From NCBI GenBank assembly GCA_014584705.1, contig JACTMJ010000009.1, positions 186,001 through 250,000 on the forward strand: a DNA stretch of 64,000 nt, in the 5' to 3' direction. How positions within the stretch are numbered: position 1 is the stretch's first letter; every line of letters begins with the position of its first letter. The stretch comes from Acidobacteriota bacterium. Its GTDB lineage: Bacteria > Acidobacteriota > Terriglobia > Bryobacterales > Bryobacteraceae. The translations under genes were made by a program, and so were the position numbers. The notes below the pieces were generated by a model. The model ran no database searches. It was not told where the DNA came from and worked only from the letters and a program-made list of their open reading frames with translations. This document shows positions 9,654 to 18,301 of the stretch, piece by piece.

Positions 9654-10145
9654 ATGAAGGGCGATCCGAAAGTGATCGAGTTTTTGAACATCAGCCTGAA
9701 GCGCGAGTTGACGGCCATCAACCAGTATTTTGTGCATGCCAAGATGTGCCAGAACTGGGGCTACACGAAGATGGCGGCATATATGCGGAAGGAATCCATC
9801 GAAGAGATGAACCATGCCGACAAGCTGATCGAACGCATCCTCTATCTCGAAGGCGTGCCGAACATGGTGGATATGTTTCCGATCCATGTGGGCGAAAACA
9901 TCAAGGGCCAGTTGGAAAGCGACTTTCAGCTTGAGAAAGAGGCAATTCCGTTCCTCAATGAGGCGATGGCTTATTGCTCCGAAGTGGGCGACAACGGCTC
10001 GCGGGAACTCTTCAAGGAGATCCTGCTCGAAGAGGAACACCACTACGATTGGCTCGAAGCCCAGTTCGGACTGATGGAGGAAGTGGGCATGCAAAACTAT
10101 CTCGCCAGTTGGATGGGCGCGGGCGAAGGGCCCACGGGCAACTAG
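9654..10145 (+). CDS. bfr: Bacterioferritin, 163 aa
   Basis: Iron-storage ferritin that oxidises Fe(II) and deposits ferric mineral inside a 24-subunit shell. The protein starts MKGDPKVIEFLN, and every ferroxidase ligand sits at the canonical position: E18, E51, H54, E94, E127 and H130. M52, which binds haem between subunits, is also present, so this should be a true haem-containing bacterioferritin. The frame extends 12 codons upstream, but AAGGAGG just before 9654 and the family N terminus fix the start. No bacterioferritin-associated ferredoxin is next to it. A TACAAT at about 9590-9595 could be a -10 element; no good -35 is visible. Confidence 0.95.
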   Translation: MKGDPKVIEFLNISLKRELTAINQYFVHAKMCQNWGYTKMAAYMRKESIEEMNHADKLIERILYLEGVPNMVDMFPIHVGENIKGQLESDFQLEKEAIPFLNEAMAYCSEVGDNGSRELFKEILLEEEHHYDWLEAQFGLMEEVGMQNYLASWMGAGEGPTGN

Positions 10146-10249
10146 CGATCGGGCGATCCCGGCAAGCATCGAACACCGGCGGCGCGACCCTCCTGGCCGC
10201 CCGCCGGTATCCAGGATTTTCACGTAACGCCAGACAGGGGATCTCGATC

Positions 10250-10420
10250 ATGGCCTTGCCGTCACCGCAGGACGTTCCGATTCCGTCGCGAGGCGCTCCC
10301 GCCGACGATCCGCCCCCCGGCTTCTTTGGCTCCTGGCGGAATGTTTACCTGTGCGTGGTAGCCTACCTGATTCTCTTGATTGCTCTCATGTACGCATTCC
10401 GGGTGGCATTTGAGCGATGA
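10250..10420 (+). CDS. Small single-pass membrane protein coupled to the symporter, 56 aa
   Basis: A 56-residue frame begins at ATG 10250 after CAGGGGA and ends in a TGA that overlaps the symporter start as ATGA (10417-10420). The N-terminal half is Pro-rich and probably cytosolic (SRGAPADDPPPGFFG). The C-terminal half is one membrane helix (about residues 32-50) ending in RVAFER. The tight overlap and similar small partners of other SSS transporters (DUF485-like or DUF997-like) suggest an accessory subunit or assembly factor, but I cannot assign a named family. It is too short for most automated gene callers. Confidence 0.72.
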   Translation: MALPSPQDVPIPSRGAPADDPPPGFFGSWRNVYLCVVAYLILLIALMYAFRVAFER

Positions 10421-12117
10421 CCACGCTCGATTGGTTCGTCCTGATCCTCACCCTCGGCGGCATCGTTGTATACGGCCTCTATAAGAGCCGAAACGCCAAC
10501 ACGGTGGAGAACTATCTGCGGGCCGGCCGCCAGATGCCGTGGTATGCGATGGCGCTCTCCATCATGGCCACCCAGGCCAGCGCGATCACCTTCATTTCCA
10601 CCACCGGACAAGCCTACGTGGATGGCATGCGCTTCGTGCAGTTCTATTTCGGATTGCCGCTTGCCATGGTGATCCTGTCGGCCACGGCCGTGCCAATTTA
10701 TCACCGCGCCAATGTCTATACCGCATACGAGTATCTGGAGCAGCGGTTCGACGGCAAGACGCGCAGCCTCGTCAGCATGATTTTTCTGATCTCGCGCGGA
10801 CTGGGCGTTGGCGTGGCGCTTTCCGCCCCCGCCATCGTGCTCTCGATCATCTTCGGCTGGAGCGATACGACGACCTCGCTGGTGGTGGGTGCGGTGGTGG
10901 TGGCCTATACGGCGATCGGCGGCGTGCAGGCCGTGACGTGGACGGACTTTCAGCAGATGATCGTCATGTTCGCGGGGATCATTTTCGCGTTCTTTCTGGC
11001 GATCTGGCTGATGCCCGCCGACATCTCTTTCGTGGATGCGCTCTCGCTTGCAGGGGCCGCCGGGAGGCTGAACGCAGTGACCGTTTCCGCGGACTGGAAT
11101 GACCGGTACACGCTCTGGAGCGGGCTGCTGGGCGGCATGTTTCTGGCTCTTGCGTACTTCGGGACCGACCAGAGCCAGGTGCAACGGTATCTGCAGGGTA
11201 AGAGTATTGCCCACAGCCGCATCAGTCTGCTCTTCAACGCCGTGGTGAAGATTCCATTCCAGTTTCTGATTTTGATGGTTGGTGCGCTGGTTTTCGTGTT
11301 CTTCATCTTTGAGAAGGCTCCGGTGCTGTTTCAGCCGGAAGCGATGCGGGCGATCTCCGCCGAGGCGCAGGCGGCGCGCTTCGCGCCGATCGAGCGGCGT
11401 TACGACGAGGCTTACCAAGCGAGACGGCAGGCTGCGCGTGAGCTGCTTGCGGCCGACGCCTCCGGCGACAGCAGCGCTTCTCAAGCGAGCCTTGCGCGCT
11501 TCAAGGATGCGGTGAAAACCCTCACGGAAACACGCCGCGACGCTTCCGCGCTAGCGGCGGAAGCGACGGGCGACGCCGGAAGCGTCAATGACACGAACTA
11601 CATTTTTCTGCACTTCGTGACGAAGTACATGCCCGCCGGCATTGTGGGCTTGCTGATGGCCGCCATTCTCGCGGCCGCCATGTCCACGATCTCCGCTGAA
11701 GTGAACTCGCTCGCTACGGTCACGGTCGTCGATATTTACCGCCGCATCAAGGTGGATGGAAGCGACCGGCACTATCTCTGGGCATCGCGCATCTTCACCC
11801 TCTTCTGGGGCGCGTATGCCGTGGTGGTGGCCAACTACGCCAAGACGCTGGGCTCCTTGATTGAAGTGGTGAACCGCGTGGGGTCCCTCTTCTATGGCGG
11901 CATGCTGGGCGTTTTCATTCTCGCCTTCTACATGCGGCGCATCGGCTCCAACGCCGCGTTCTGGGGAGTGATTCTGGGGGAGGCCGCGATCTTCGCGTGC
12001 AACTACTTCACCACCATCAGTTACCTGTGGTTCAACGTGATCGGCTGCGTCGTGGTGGTAGTGGCGGCCTGGCTGCTGCAAGGGCTCGATCGCAAGCCGG
12101 CGATTGGCGGCGCTTAA
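10417..12117 (+). CDS. Sodium:solute symporter (SSS family), 566 aa
   Basis: Integral membrane symporter expected to use the sodium gradient to import a small solute such as a sugar, an amino acid or a carboxylate. About 13 hydrophobic segments are visible. The N terminus has the SSS pattern YLRAGRQMPWYAMALSIMAT, and QVQRYLQGKS follows TM6-7 as in SGLT relatives. A soluble, Ala/Arg/Glu-rich insert of about 100 residues (about 298-400, including RRYDEAYQARRQAAREL) interrupts the usual order and is predicted helical. The gene is translationally coupled to the 56-aa protein. The substrate cannot be inferred from neighbours. Confidence 0.9.
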   Translation: MTTLDWFVLILTLGGIVVYGLYKSRNANTVENYLRAGRQMPWYAMALSIMATQASAITFISTTGQAYVDGMRFVQFYFGLPLAMVILSATAVPIYHRANVYTAYEYLEQRFDGKTRSLVSMIFLISRGLGVGVALSAPAIVLSIIFGWSDTTTSLVVGAVVVAYTAIGGVQAVTWTDFQQMIVMFAGIIFAFFLAIWLMPADISFVDALSLAGAAGRLNAVTVSADWNDRYTLWSGLLGGMFLALAYFGTDQSQVQRYLQGKSIAHSRISLLFNAVVKIPFQFLILMVGALVFVFFIFEKAPVLFQPEAMRAISAEAQAARFAPIERRYDEAYQARRQAARELLAADASGDSSASQASLARFKDAVKTLTETRRDASALAAEATGDAGSVNDTNYIFLHFVTKYMPAGIVGLLMAAILAAAMSTISAEVNSLATVTVVDIYRRIKVDGSDRHYLWASRIFTLFWGAYAVVVANYAKTLGSLIEVVNRVGSLFYGGMLGVFILAFYMRRIGSNAAFWGVILGEAAIFACNYFTTISYLWFNVIGCVVVVVAAWLLQGLDRKPAIGGA

Positions 12118-12139
12118 TCGCCGCCGCGTGCGGCGTTAA
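12114..12139. terminator. Bidirectional hairpin between convergent genes
   Basis: TTAA-T-CGCCGC, a 5-base loop CGCGT, then GCGGCG-TTAA forms a nearly perfect stem that contains the stop codons of both the symporter and the convergent ygfZ gene. There is no long T tract, so it may be a weak terminator or a transcription-collision hairpin. Confidence 0.5.
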
Positions 12140-13083
12140 CCTAACCGTCCAGCGCCCGCCAGAGTTGCTTCCGCCTCGTTCACGCGGAACACGCTCTCCG
12201 GCTTCACGAACTCCGCGCGCAGCAGCGCGAACGCGACACCCCTGCCGAGTGCCGGGGAGTAGGCCGCGCTCTTCACGACGCCCGCTTCTTTCTCCCCCGC
12301 CATCACGGGCGTATCGGCGGAAGGCGCTTCGTGCGCGTCCACCAGCACGCGAACGAGCAGCCGGTTGACGTTTCCCCGGGACTTCACACGCTCAATGATT
12401 TCCTGCCCGATGTAGCAGCCTTTATTGGGTGTGACTCGGCTCATGAGTTGCGCTTCGTGTACGAGATGTTGATCGGAAAAATCCACGCCATGGCGCGGTC
12501 GCCCGAATTCAAGCCTCACCGCGTCGGCGGTGGAGATGTCGCATGCCTGCGCGCCCGCGGCAAGAAGCTTCGCACGCGAAGCTTCCTTCCTTGCGACGGG
12601 TGCGTAGAGACGGTAGCCAGCACCGCCCGTGTAGCTGTACTTCGCCACGAGGATGCCGTCCCAAACGGTGTGCGCGTACTCCTGGGCGGGCAAGGGAACG
12701 CCCAGACCATCGAGCAGCCCAGCCGCTTGCGGGCCTTCGACGCCGAATACGGCATACTCGGCGCTGACGTCTTCGAGTTCCACGTCATCCATGATGATGA
12801 AGCGATCGAGGTGCTCCATCAACAGTTCCCTGGTCTCCGGTTCGGTATCGACCAGCAGATCCTCATCGCGGCAGAGTACGAGCGCCTCGGCGAGGATGCG
12901 GCCTTTGTCGCTCAGAAAAAGCGCGATGCCACCTTCTGTTTCCGTCAAATTCTGGATGCCGGTGGTGGTCATGGCGTGCAGGAACCGCGCGCGGTCCTCC
13001 CCCTTCACCAAAATCAGGCCACGGCCTTCCAATTCGATCAGTGCGCATTGGTCGCGCAGAGCGTTGTAAGCATCAAGCTGCAT
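12136..13083 (-). CDS. ygfZ: YgfZ/GcvT-like folate-binding protein, 315 aa
   Basis: Folate-dependent protein that in other bacteria supports maturation or repair of certain iron-sulphur enzymes. The diagnostic C-terminal motif is KGCYIGQEIIERVKSRG, which contains the essential cysteine of the K-G-C-x-G-Q-E family signature. The fold is that of the glycine-cleavage T protein, but no other gcv genes are present. The frame opens 14 codons upstream; ATG 13083 (MQLDAYNALR) gives the family N terminus. It is divergent from the MBL hydrolase (about 80 bp between starts) and convergent with the symporter. Confidence 0.88.
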   Translation of the reverse strand: MQLDAYNALRDQCALIELEGRGLILVKGEDRARFLHAMTTTGIQNLTETEGGIALFLSDKGRILAEALVLCRDEDLLVDTEPETRELLMEHLDRFIIMDDVELEDVSAEYAVFGVEGPQAAGLLDGLGVPLPAQEYAHTVWDGILVAKYSYTGGAGYRLYAPVARKEASRAKLLAAGAQACDISTADAVRLEFGRPRHGVDFSDQHLVHEAQLMSRVTPNKGCYIGQEIIERVKSRGNVNRLLVRVLVDAHEAPSADTPVMAGEKEAGVVKSAAYSPALGRGVAFALLRAEFVKPESVFRVNEAEATLAGAGRLG

Positions 13084-13165
13084 CGGAACTCCAAATACCC
13101 CCTGGCGCGGCCTCGCGAGCGGCAAGGCGGAGCCTCAATCACCCTTCAATTGTACAATCAGGGTG

Positions 13166-13804
13166 ATGTTCCATCGTGTTTTCACACTCGGCCAACTGCA
13201 ATGCAACGCCTCTCTGCTGGGCGATGAAGAGACGCGCGAGGCTCTTGTGATCGACCCCGGCGAAGACCCCCGGACGCTGATCGATGCGATCGAGGAAGGC
13301 GACTGGCGGGTGAAGGAAATTCTGTTCACGCATGCGCACATCGATCACGTGGCCGGAGCGGCAGAAGTGCAGCGGCGGACCGGCGCGCCCGTGGCGATGC
13401 ACGCGGCGGATCTCGGGCTCTATGACAGCCTCCCGGAGCAGGCCACGTGGATTGGCATGCCAACGCCGGAGCGCGTGGAAATTGCCCATTGGCTGGAAGA
13501 GGGCGAGGAGATCGAGTGCGGATCGCTGCGCCTCAAGGTGCTTTTTACGCCTGGCCACGCACCGGGCCATGTGAGCTTCTATCTGGCCGAGCAGGGAATG
13601 ATCCTCTCGGCCGATGTGCTCTTTCGCGCGAGTATCGGCCGCACCGATCTGCCGGGCGGAAATCATCCGCGGCTAATCGAGAGCATCCGCACGAAGCTCT
13701 TGACGCTGCCGGATGAAACGCGTGTGATCGCGGGGCACGGACCGGCCACCACCATCGGCCTCGAGCGGCGGACAAATCCGTTTCTGGTGGGTGTGGCCGT
13801 TTAG
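13166..13804 (+). CDS. MBL-fold metallo-hydrolase, glyoxalase II-like, 212 aa
   Basis: Cytoplasmic metallo-beta-lactamase-fold hydrolase with the metal-binding motif THAHIDH at residues 55-61, further ligands in FTPGHAPGHV, SADVLFRASIGRTD and the final GHGP. The small size and the GRTDLPGG segment match the YcbL/glyoxalase II-like group, which cleaves thioesters such as S-lactoylglutathione or acts on persulphides. GTG at 13163 directly precedes the chosen ATG, so the start may be one codon earlier. It stops 4 bp inside the convergent AttH-like gene. Exact substrate unknown. Confidence 0.86.
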   Translation: MFHRVFTLGQLQCNASLLGDEETREALVIDPGEDPRTLIDAIEEGDWRVKEILFTHAHIDHVAGAAEVQRRTGAPVAMHAADLGLYDSLPEQATWIGMPTPERVEIAHWLEEGEEIECGSLRLKVLFTPGHAPGHVSFYLAEQGMILSADVLFRASIGRTDLPGGNHPRLIESIRTKLLTLPDETRVIAGHGPATTIGLERRTNPFLVGVAV

Positions 13805-14922
13805 CGCGTCATCCCGCCGCGCGCGGAGCTTCCGCTCAGGTCCACTTCGTCCGCGTATCCCGTGAGTTCGAGGTAGCCCACGCCGCTGACGGCACTGCCG
13901 TTGCGAGTTCCAGTAAAGCGCATGGCGCCTTCCCAATAGCTGGGGCCGATCCTGCGTTCGCTGCGCAACTCCTGCGCCTGCATGCGAGGCTGCGCGGAGA
14001 GCACGAGACCAAGGCGGGGAACCGCGATCTCCCAGGCAATGGGATACACCGCGCCGCTTTCCGGACTCTTCCAGGTGGCGGTGGCGCGGCATGAAAGATC
14101 GTTCAAATACAACTGCGTGGCTACTCCGTCCTTCGCAACAAAGGTTCCACCAGAGAAGGGGTCCACGGTACCGTCCCGATTCCGCAGGCGGTAAATCATC
14201 AACTCGGTATCGTCGCTGAGTTGAATGGAAAACCAATCCCAGCCGGTTTGCCGGCCGCTCAGCGAATGGGTGAAGAACTCGTGGTCCATCCAGGAACTGC
14301 CACTCACGGCGAAGCGCTTCCCTTCGAGGACGATCTCACCGCTCGTTCGCAGGCGGGTAAGCGAGATGTAGTGGGACGCTTTGCCCGCGCCCGCGGCCTT
14401 CTGGTGAACGCCGTTCTCCCCGTGCAGCACGGGCGCTTTCTCGCTCATGAGCCGGAGATGCAGCGAAAAATCCGGATGCACGGCATCGAGTTCCCAGGTG
14501 CGATCGTTGGTGAGCCGGACGCTCCAGTTACCGTTCCAAATGCGCCGCGCTTCGCGGTCCGCTCCGGCGAGGCCAGGTCCCGCCCGGTTGAGGCGTTCGC
14601 TATGGCGGAAGCGTTGGATGCCAATATCGGTGAGGGCGAGATGCGCGAGATAGAGTTCGCCGCTATCCCACACGCCCGCGGACGGCTCTGGCCGCGCGTG
14701 GCGGCCGTGGCGGAAGAACGTAAGTTCATAGCCGAAATCCCTGCCATCGGCGGAGGTCATATTCCCGGTGAAATACCACCACTCGGTGCGGAACTCCGGA
14801 TGCGCGAAGTGGTCATAGGGAAAGGCATAGCGATAGCCGGGCAAGGCAAGCTTCCACTCCGCGGCGGGGAGCCACGCCACGAACATGGTCAGCAGCAGGG
14901 CGAGGGCGCGCGTGGCATTCAT
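13801..14922 (-). CDS. AttH/CrtC-like lipocalin-fold exported protein, 373 aa
   Basis: Exported protein of the AttH/hydroxyneurosporene-synthase-like family. A signal peptide covers residues 1 to about 20. Family hallmarks are TEWWYFTGNM near the N terminus, SGSSWMDHEFFTH in the centre and TGWDWFSIQLSD. The fold is two lipocalin-like barrels that bind hydrophobic ligands; the enzymatic CrtC members hydrate carotenoids, but AttH proteins linked to ABC exporters have no settled reaction. The ATG overlaps the stop of the upstream permease as ATGA, so it is the last gene of a LolD-FtsX-AttH operon and probably acts on, or carries, the exported substrate. Confidence 0.85.
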   Translation of the reverse strand: MNATRALALLLTMFVAWLPAAEWKLALPGYRYAFPYDHFAHPEFRTEWWYFTGNMTSADGRDFGYELTFFRHGRHARPEPSAGVWDSGELYLAHLALTDIGIQRFRHSERLNRAGPGLAGADREARRIWNGNWSVRLTNDRTWELDAVHPDFSLHLRLMSEKAPVLHGENGVHQKAAGAGKASHYISLTRLRTSGEIVLEGKRFAVSGSSWMDHEFFTHSLSGRQTGWDWFSIQLSDDTELMIYRLRNRDGTVDPFSGGTFVAKDGVATQLYLNDLSCRATATWKSPESGAVYPIAWEIAVPRLGLVLSAQPRMQAQELRSERRIGPSYWEGAMRFTGTRNGSAVSGVGYLELTGYADEVDLSGSSARGGMTR

Positions 14923-17459
14923 TCTTCGTGGATCACCTCAATGGGATTCAGCCGCGTGGCTGTGCGCGCCGGGAACCAGGCGGAGGCCAGCGTCGCCAGA
15001 TAGATCAAGGTCAGCGCGCCCGCCAGCAGCCAGCCGGGCCAGTGGAACTGGAAGGTCCAGCCGAAACTCTGCCGGTTGATGACGTAGATCAGGATGAAGG
15101 CCAGGCCGAAGCCCAGCGCCAAACCTACCGCATTGGAAATCAGGCCGAGCAAAGCCGCCTCGAAGTAAATCAGGGAGCGCACCTGTTCCTTGGATGCGCC
15201 CAGAAACCGCAGCAGGCTCAACTCCCGTCGGCGGTCAATGACGAGGGCGACCAGCGCACCGGCCATGCCCATCACGGCCACGAAAATCGCCACGCCTTCG
15301 AGTGCCCACGTGATGGCGAAGGTCTGGTCAAAAATCCGCATGGCGTGCTCGCGCAGGGTGCGGTTCTCGATCAGCAGAACCTGCTTTCCCGCAAGGAGTG
15401 ACTCTACGGCGCGCTCGCCTTCCGTAAGCGAGACTCCCGGCTGCAGCGTAACAGCGATGTTCGTGACTGCCTTGTTCGGAAATCGCGGTTCGAATACGTG
15501 ACGGTCTCCGTAAATCGCGCCACGTTCGCTCGAATAGTCGCTGTAGACGCCGAGCACAGTGACGTTCATTGTGCCGCCGGGCAAGGGCAGGGAAAGCGTG
15601 TCGCCCGCGCCGACGGAGTGCTTCCGGGAAAAGGGTTCGCTTACGATCACGAAGGGTCCGGTGGGGAGCTTACGCAGGATGGCTTCGCGGTCCTCTCCCG
15701 GCAGAAAACGGGTACGCCCCTGTTCGAGCATGAGCCGGGATTCGCCAAAACCAAACGAGGCGGGGAGGCCGTCCATCTGGATTGGCATGGTACGGAATCG
15801 ATCCACAGCCGCCACCTCGGGCAGCAATTCCATGCTATCCGCGAGGGAGGCGTCCATCAGGGGAGAAGCGCCCGGTGAGGCGGGGGCGGCGGCGCGGAGG
15901 TAGAGGTCCGCCGTCAACTGGGTGTCCATCCACAGCATCACGGTCTCGCGAAAGCTCCCCACCATGATGCCGACACTCGCCATCATCGCGATCGCCGTCG
16001 CCAGCGCCCCCACGAGCACGGAGGTGCGACGCAGAGATCCCGCAAGGCTGCGGAAAGCGAGCATGGCTTCCACGCCGAGCACGCCGCGGATGCGACGCCG
16101 GGTGACGCGGTTAAGCGCGTTCACGAGCGCGGGCACCAGCAGCGCCGTACCGGGAATCAGTAGCAGCGTGGCAAGGTAACCGAACAGCGGGCGGCCATCG
16201 ACGGGCGGAAGCCAGCACAAGGCCGTGCCCACCGCGATCAACGCTGCACCCGTCAGCGCGAAGCGCGATGCGGAAATCCGGACGTCGTAGTCGCGGCGGC
16301 CGCGCGCCATCGCTTCCACCGGAGCGATGCCGCCAGCCTCCCGCGCCGGTGCAAGCGCGGCCAGCAGAGACACTGCCGTTCCCAGCGCGAGGCTGGTCGC
16401 GATATGGCCCACGCCCAGTACAACCGGAGCGGGCGTGCTGCTTACGTAGAGTGCATTCACGGTGGCGGCCAGCACGCCGACGGCGGCTTCCGCCATCGCC
16501 AGACCCAGCACCGCGCCAATCGCTCCGCCGATGAGGCCGAAAGCGGCTGCTTCCGCCAGGAACAAGCTCTGCGCGCCCGCCCGCGTCAATCCAAGTGCCC
16601 GCAGGATGCCGATCTCCGCGCGGCGGCGCACCACGGAAACCGAAACCGTGTTGTAGATCAGGAACGCGCCCACCACCAGCGCGATTCCGCTGAGGATACG
16701 CAGATTCCAGCGGAAGGCCCCCAGCATTTTGCGATTGGCCTCCAGATTCGCGCCGAATTCGCGCAGTTCCACCCCGGGCGGAAGCACGGCCTCAATCGCG
16801 TGCCGAACTGAGGCTTCGCTCTGGCTCGCGAGCAGCGAATCCGGCATGCTCACTTCGATGCGATCAAGCAATCCCGCGCGGTGCGTGAGGCGTTGCGCCA
16901 CGGGGAGGTCCAATACGATGGCACGGATCGGCCCCTGTGCTTCGCCAGAATCAGCGAATACGCCCGCCACACGCAACGTTTCCAGGCGGTCCTGCACGAC
17001 GATCTGGAGAGGATCGCCGGTCCGAAGTCCGAGGTCCTTGCCGGCCCAGGCCGCATTCGCTGTATCCAGGATGGAAATGGGCGTATCCTCGCCCAGCACC
17101 ACGCCGCGCTGCGCGTGTGCAATCAGGTCGATTCCGATGAGCGGAACAGTTGTGCCGCTCTTAACGTCCCGCACGTACTCTTCCACGCGAGCGTCGAAGC
17201 GCAGGGGCAGAGGCAGGGACGAGAGCTTCGCCAGGACCTCTTCCTTCACGCCGCCAGCACCCGCGATTTCGAATGCCGCCTTGCCCGTGAGGGTCTCCAT
17301 GGATGAGCGGAAAGAGCCCGCCGCGGCGGATCCCGCGAGATCGATCGCGATGACTACCGCGACGCCCAGGGTAATGGCAGCCAGCGTGAGCAGGCTGCGT
17401 GCGGGTTCCCGAACGAGTGGCCGCGCGATCGCGCGGTAGAACAGCTTCAGCCCGTGCAT
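14919..17459 (-). CDS. FtsX-type ABC transporter permease, duplicated, 846 aa
   Basis: Inner-membrane permease of the LolCE/MacB-like (FtsX) class with two permease units in one chain. Each has a periplasmic domain and a membrane block: an N-terminal helix at about 22-45, a first FtsX block containing RRAEIGILRALGLTRAGAQ, and a C-terminal block containing DRRRELSLLRFLGASKEQV and ending NPIEVIHEE. Proteins of this type work by mechanotransmission, driving lipoproteins, lipids or peptides across the periplasm rather than through a pore. ATG 17459 overlaps the ATPase gene by 13 bp and gives a sensible N terminus (MHGLKLFYRA); the frame extends upstream only as a shadow of the ATPase. Confidence 0.9.
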   Translation of the reverse strand: MHGLKLFYRAIARPLVREPARSLLTLAAITLGVAVVIAIDLAGSAAAGSFRSSMETLTGKAAFEIAGAGGVKEEVLAKLSSLPLPLRFDARVEEYVRDVKSGTTVPLIGIDLIAHAQRGVVLGEDTPISILDTANAAWAGKDLGLRTGDPLQIVVQDRLETLRVAGVFADSGEAQGPIRAIVLDLPVAQRLTHRAGLLDRIEVSMPDSLLASQSEASVRHAIEAVLPPGVELREFGANLEANRKMLGAFRWNLRILSGIALVVGAFLIYNTVSVSVVRRRAEIGILRALGLTRAGAQSLFLAEAAAFGLIGGAIGAVLGLAMAEAAVGVLAATVNALYVSSTPAPVVLGVGHIATSLALGTAVSLLAALAPAREAGGIAPVEAMARGRRDYDVRISASRFALTGAALIAVGTALCWLPPVDGRPLFGYLATLLLIPGTALLVPALVNALNRVTRRRIRGVLGVEAMLAFRSLAGSLRRTSVLVGALATAIAMMASVGIMVGSFRETVMLWMDTQLTADLYLRAAAPASPGASPLMDASLADSMELLPEVAAVDRFRTMPIQMDGLPASFGFGESRLMLEQGRTRFLPGEDREAILRKLPTGPFVIVSEPFSRKHSVGAGDTLSLPLPGGTMNVTVLGVYSDYSSERGAIYGDRHVFEPRFPNKAVTNIAVTLQPGVSLTEGERAVESLLAGKQVLLIENRTLREHAMRIFDQTFAITWALEGVAIFVAVMGMAGALVALVIDRRRELSLLRFLGASKEQVRSLIYFEAALLGLISNAVGLALGFGLAFILIYVINRQSFGWTFQFHWPGWLLAGALTLIYLATLASAWFPARTATRLNPIEVIHEE

Positions 17460-18142
17460 GCGGCGCGCCTTACTTCTTCGATCACACCATCGCGCAGGTG
17501 AATGATGGTATCGGCAACCGCCGTCGATTCCGCGCTGTGGGTTGCCATCAGGACAGTGGCGCCGTGCTCCGCGGCCGCTCTCCGCAACAGTTCCAGAACG
17601 ACATTGCCGGTGGAGGTGTCGAGGTTGCCGGTCGGTTCGTCGGCCAGCAGCACCTTGGGGTTGTGCACCAGGGCGCGCGCGATCGCGACCCGTTGCATCT
17701 GCCCACCCGAAAGCTGATGCGGCATCCGAGCGGCGAGCGCGCCCATCTCCACCCATTCGAGCCGCTCCATGGCCCGCTCCCTCGCACGCGGAGCCCCGGA
17801 GAGCAGCAGAGGCAGTTCGACATTCTCCACCGCGTTGAGCGTTGGCAGAAGCTGAAAGAACTGAAAGATGAAGCCGATTCTGGTACGCCGCAGTCGCGTC
17901 AAAGCAGCATCATCGAGGCCGCTTGTGAGCTGGTCTTCAATCCACACTTCACCGGAACTGGGGAAATCCATCGCGCCCGCGAGGTTGAGGAGGGTAGTCT
18001 TGCCACAACCGCTCCGCCCGACCAGCGCGACGAACTCCCCTTCCTCGAATGTGTACGTGAAGCCTCGCAGCGCCAGCGTGTCGCTCTCATTCGCCGCGCC
18101 CCGGTAGCGCTTCGTCGCATTCACCATTCGCAAGACGGACAT
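17447..18142 (-). CDS. ABC transporter ATP-binding protein, LolD/MacB type, 231 aa
   Basis: Cytoplasmic ATPase for the adjacent permease. Walker A is GRSGCGKT, the signature is LSGGQMQRVAIARAL, Walker B is VLLADEPTGNLD and the H-loop is MATHSAES. The size and the ADEPTGNLD signature place it in the LolD/MacB/FtsE group. It overlaps the permease start by 13 bp and is the first gene of the export operon. The promoter should lie in the 160 bp between it and the divergent acyltransferase. Substrate is unknown. Confidence 0.94.
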   Translation of the reverse strand: MSVLRMVNATKRYRGAANESDTLALRGFTYTFEEGEFVALVGRSGCGKTTLLNLAGAMDFPSSGEVWIEDQLTSGLDDAALTRLRRTRIGFIFQFFQLLPTLNAVENVELPLLLSGAPRARERAMERLEWVEMGALAARMPHQLSGGQMQRVAIARALVHNPKVLLADEPTGNLDTSTGNVVLELLRRAAAEHGATVLMATHSAESTAVADTIIHLRDGVIEEVRRAACTG

Positions 18143-18301
18143 ACTTCTCCCTTGGATTCCGGACCGTTCGCTCAGATTTCCGTTTGGCGGATGCGCGCCC
18201 GGCCTCTTCCGCGCGGTGTACCTTCAGCATGCGCCAACGGCCCCCGCCGTGCCAAACTGAAAGGTGCAAGCGCGGGAGACGTGCCCGCCCGCACTTACCT
18301 C

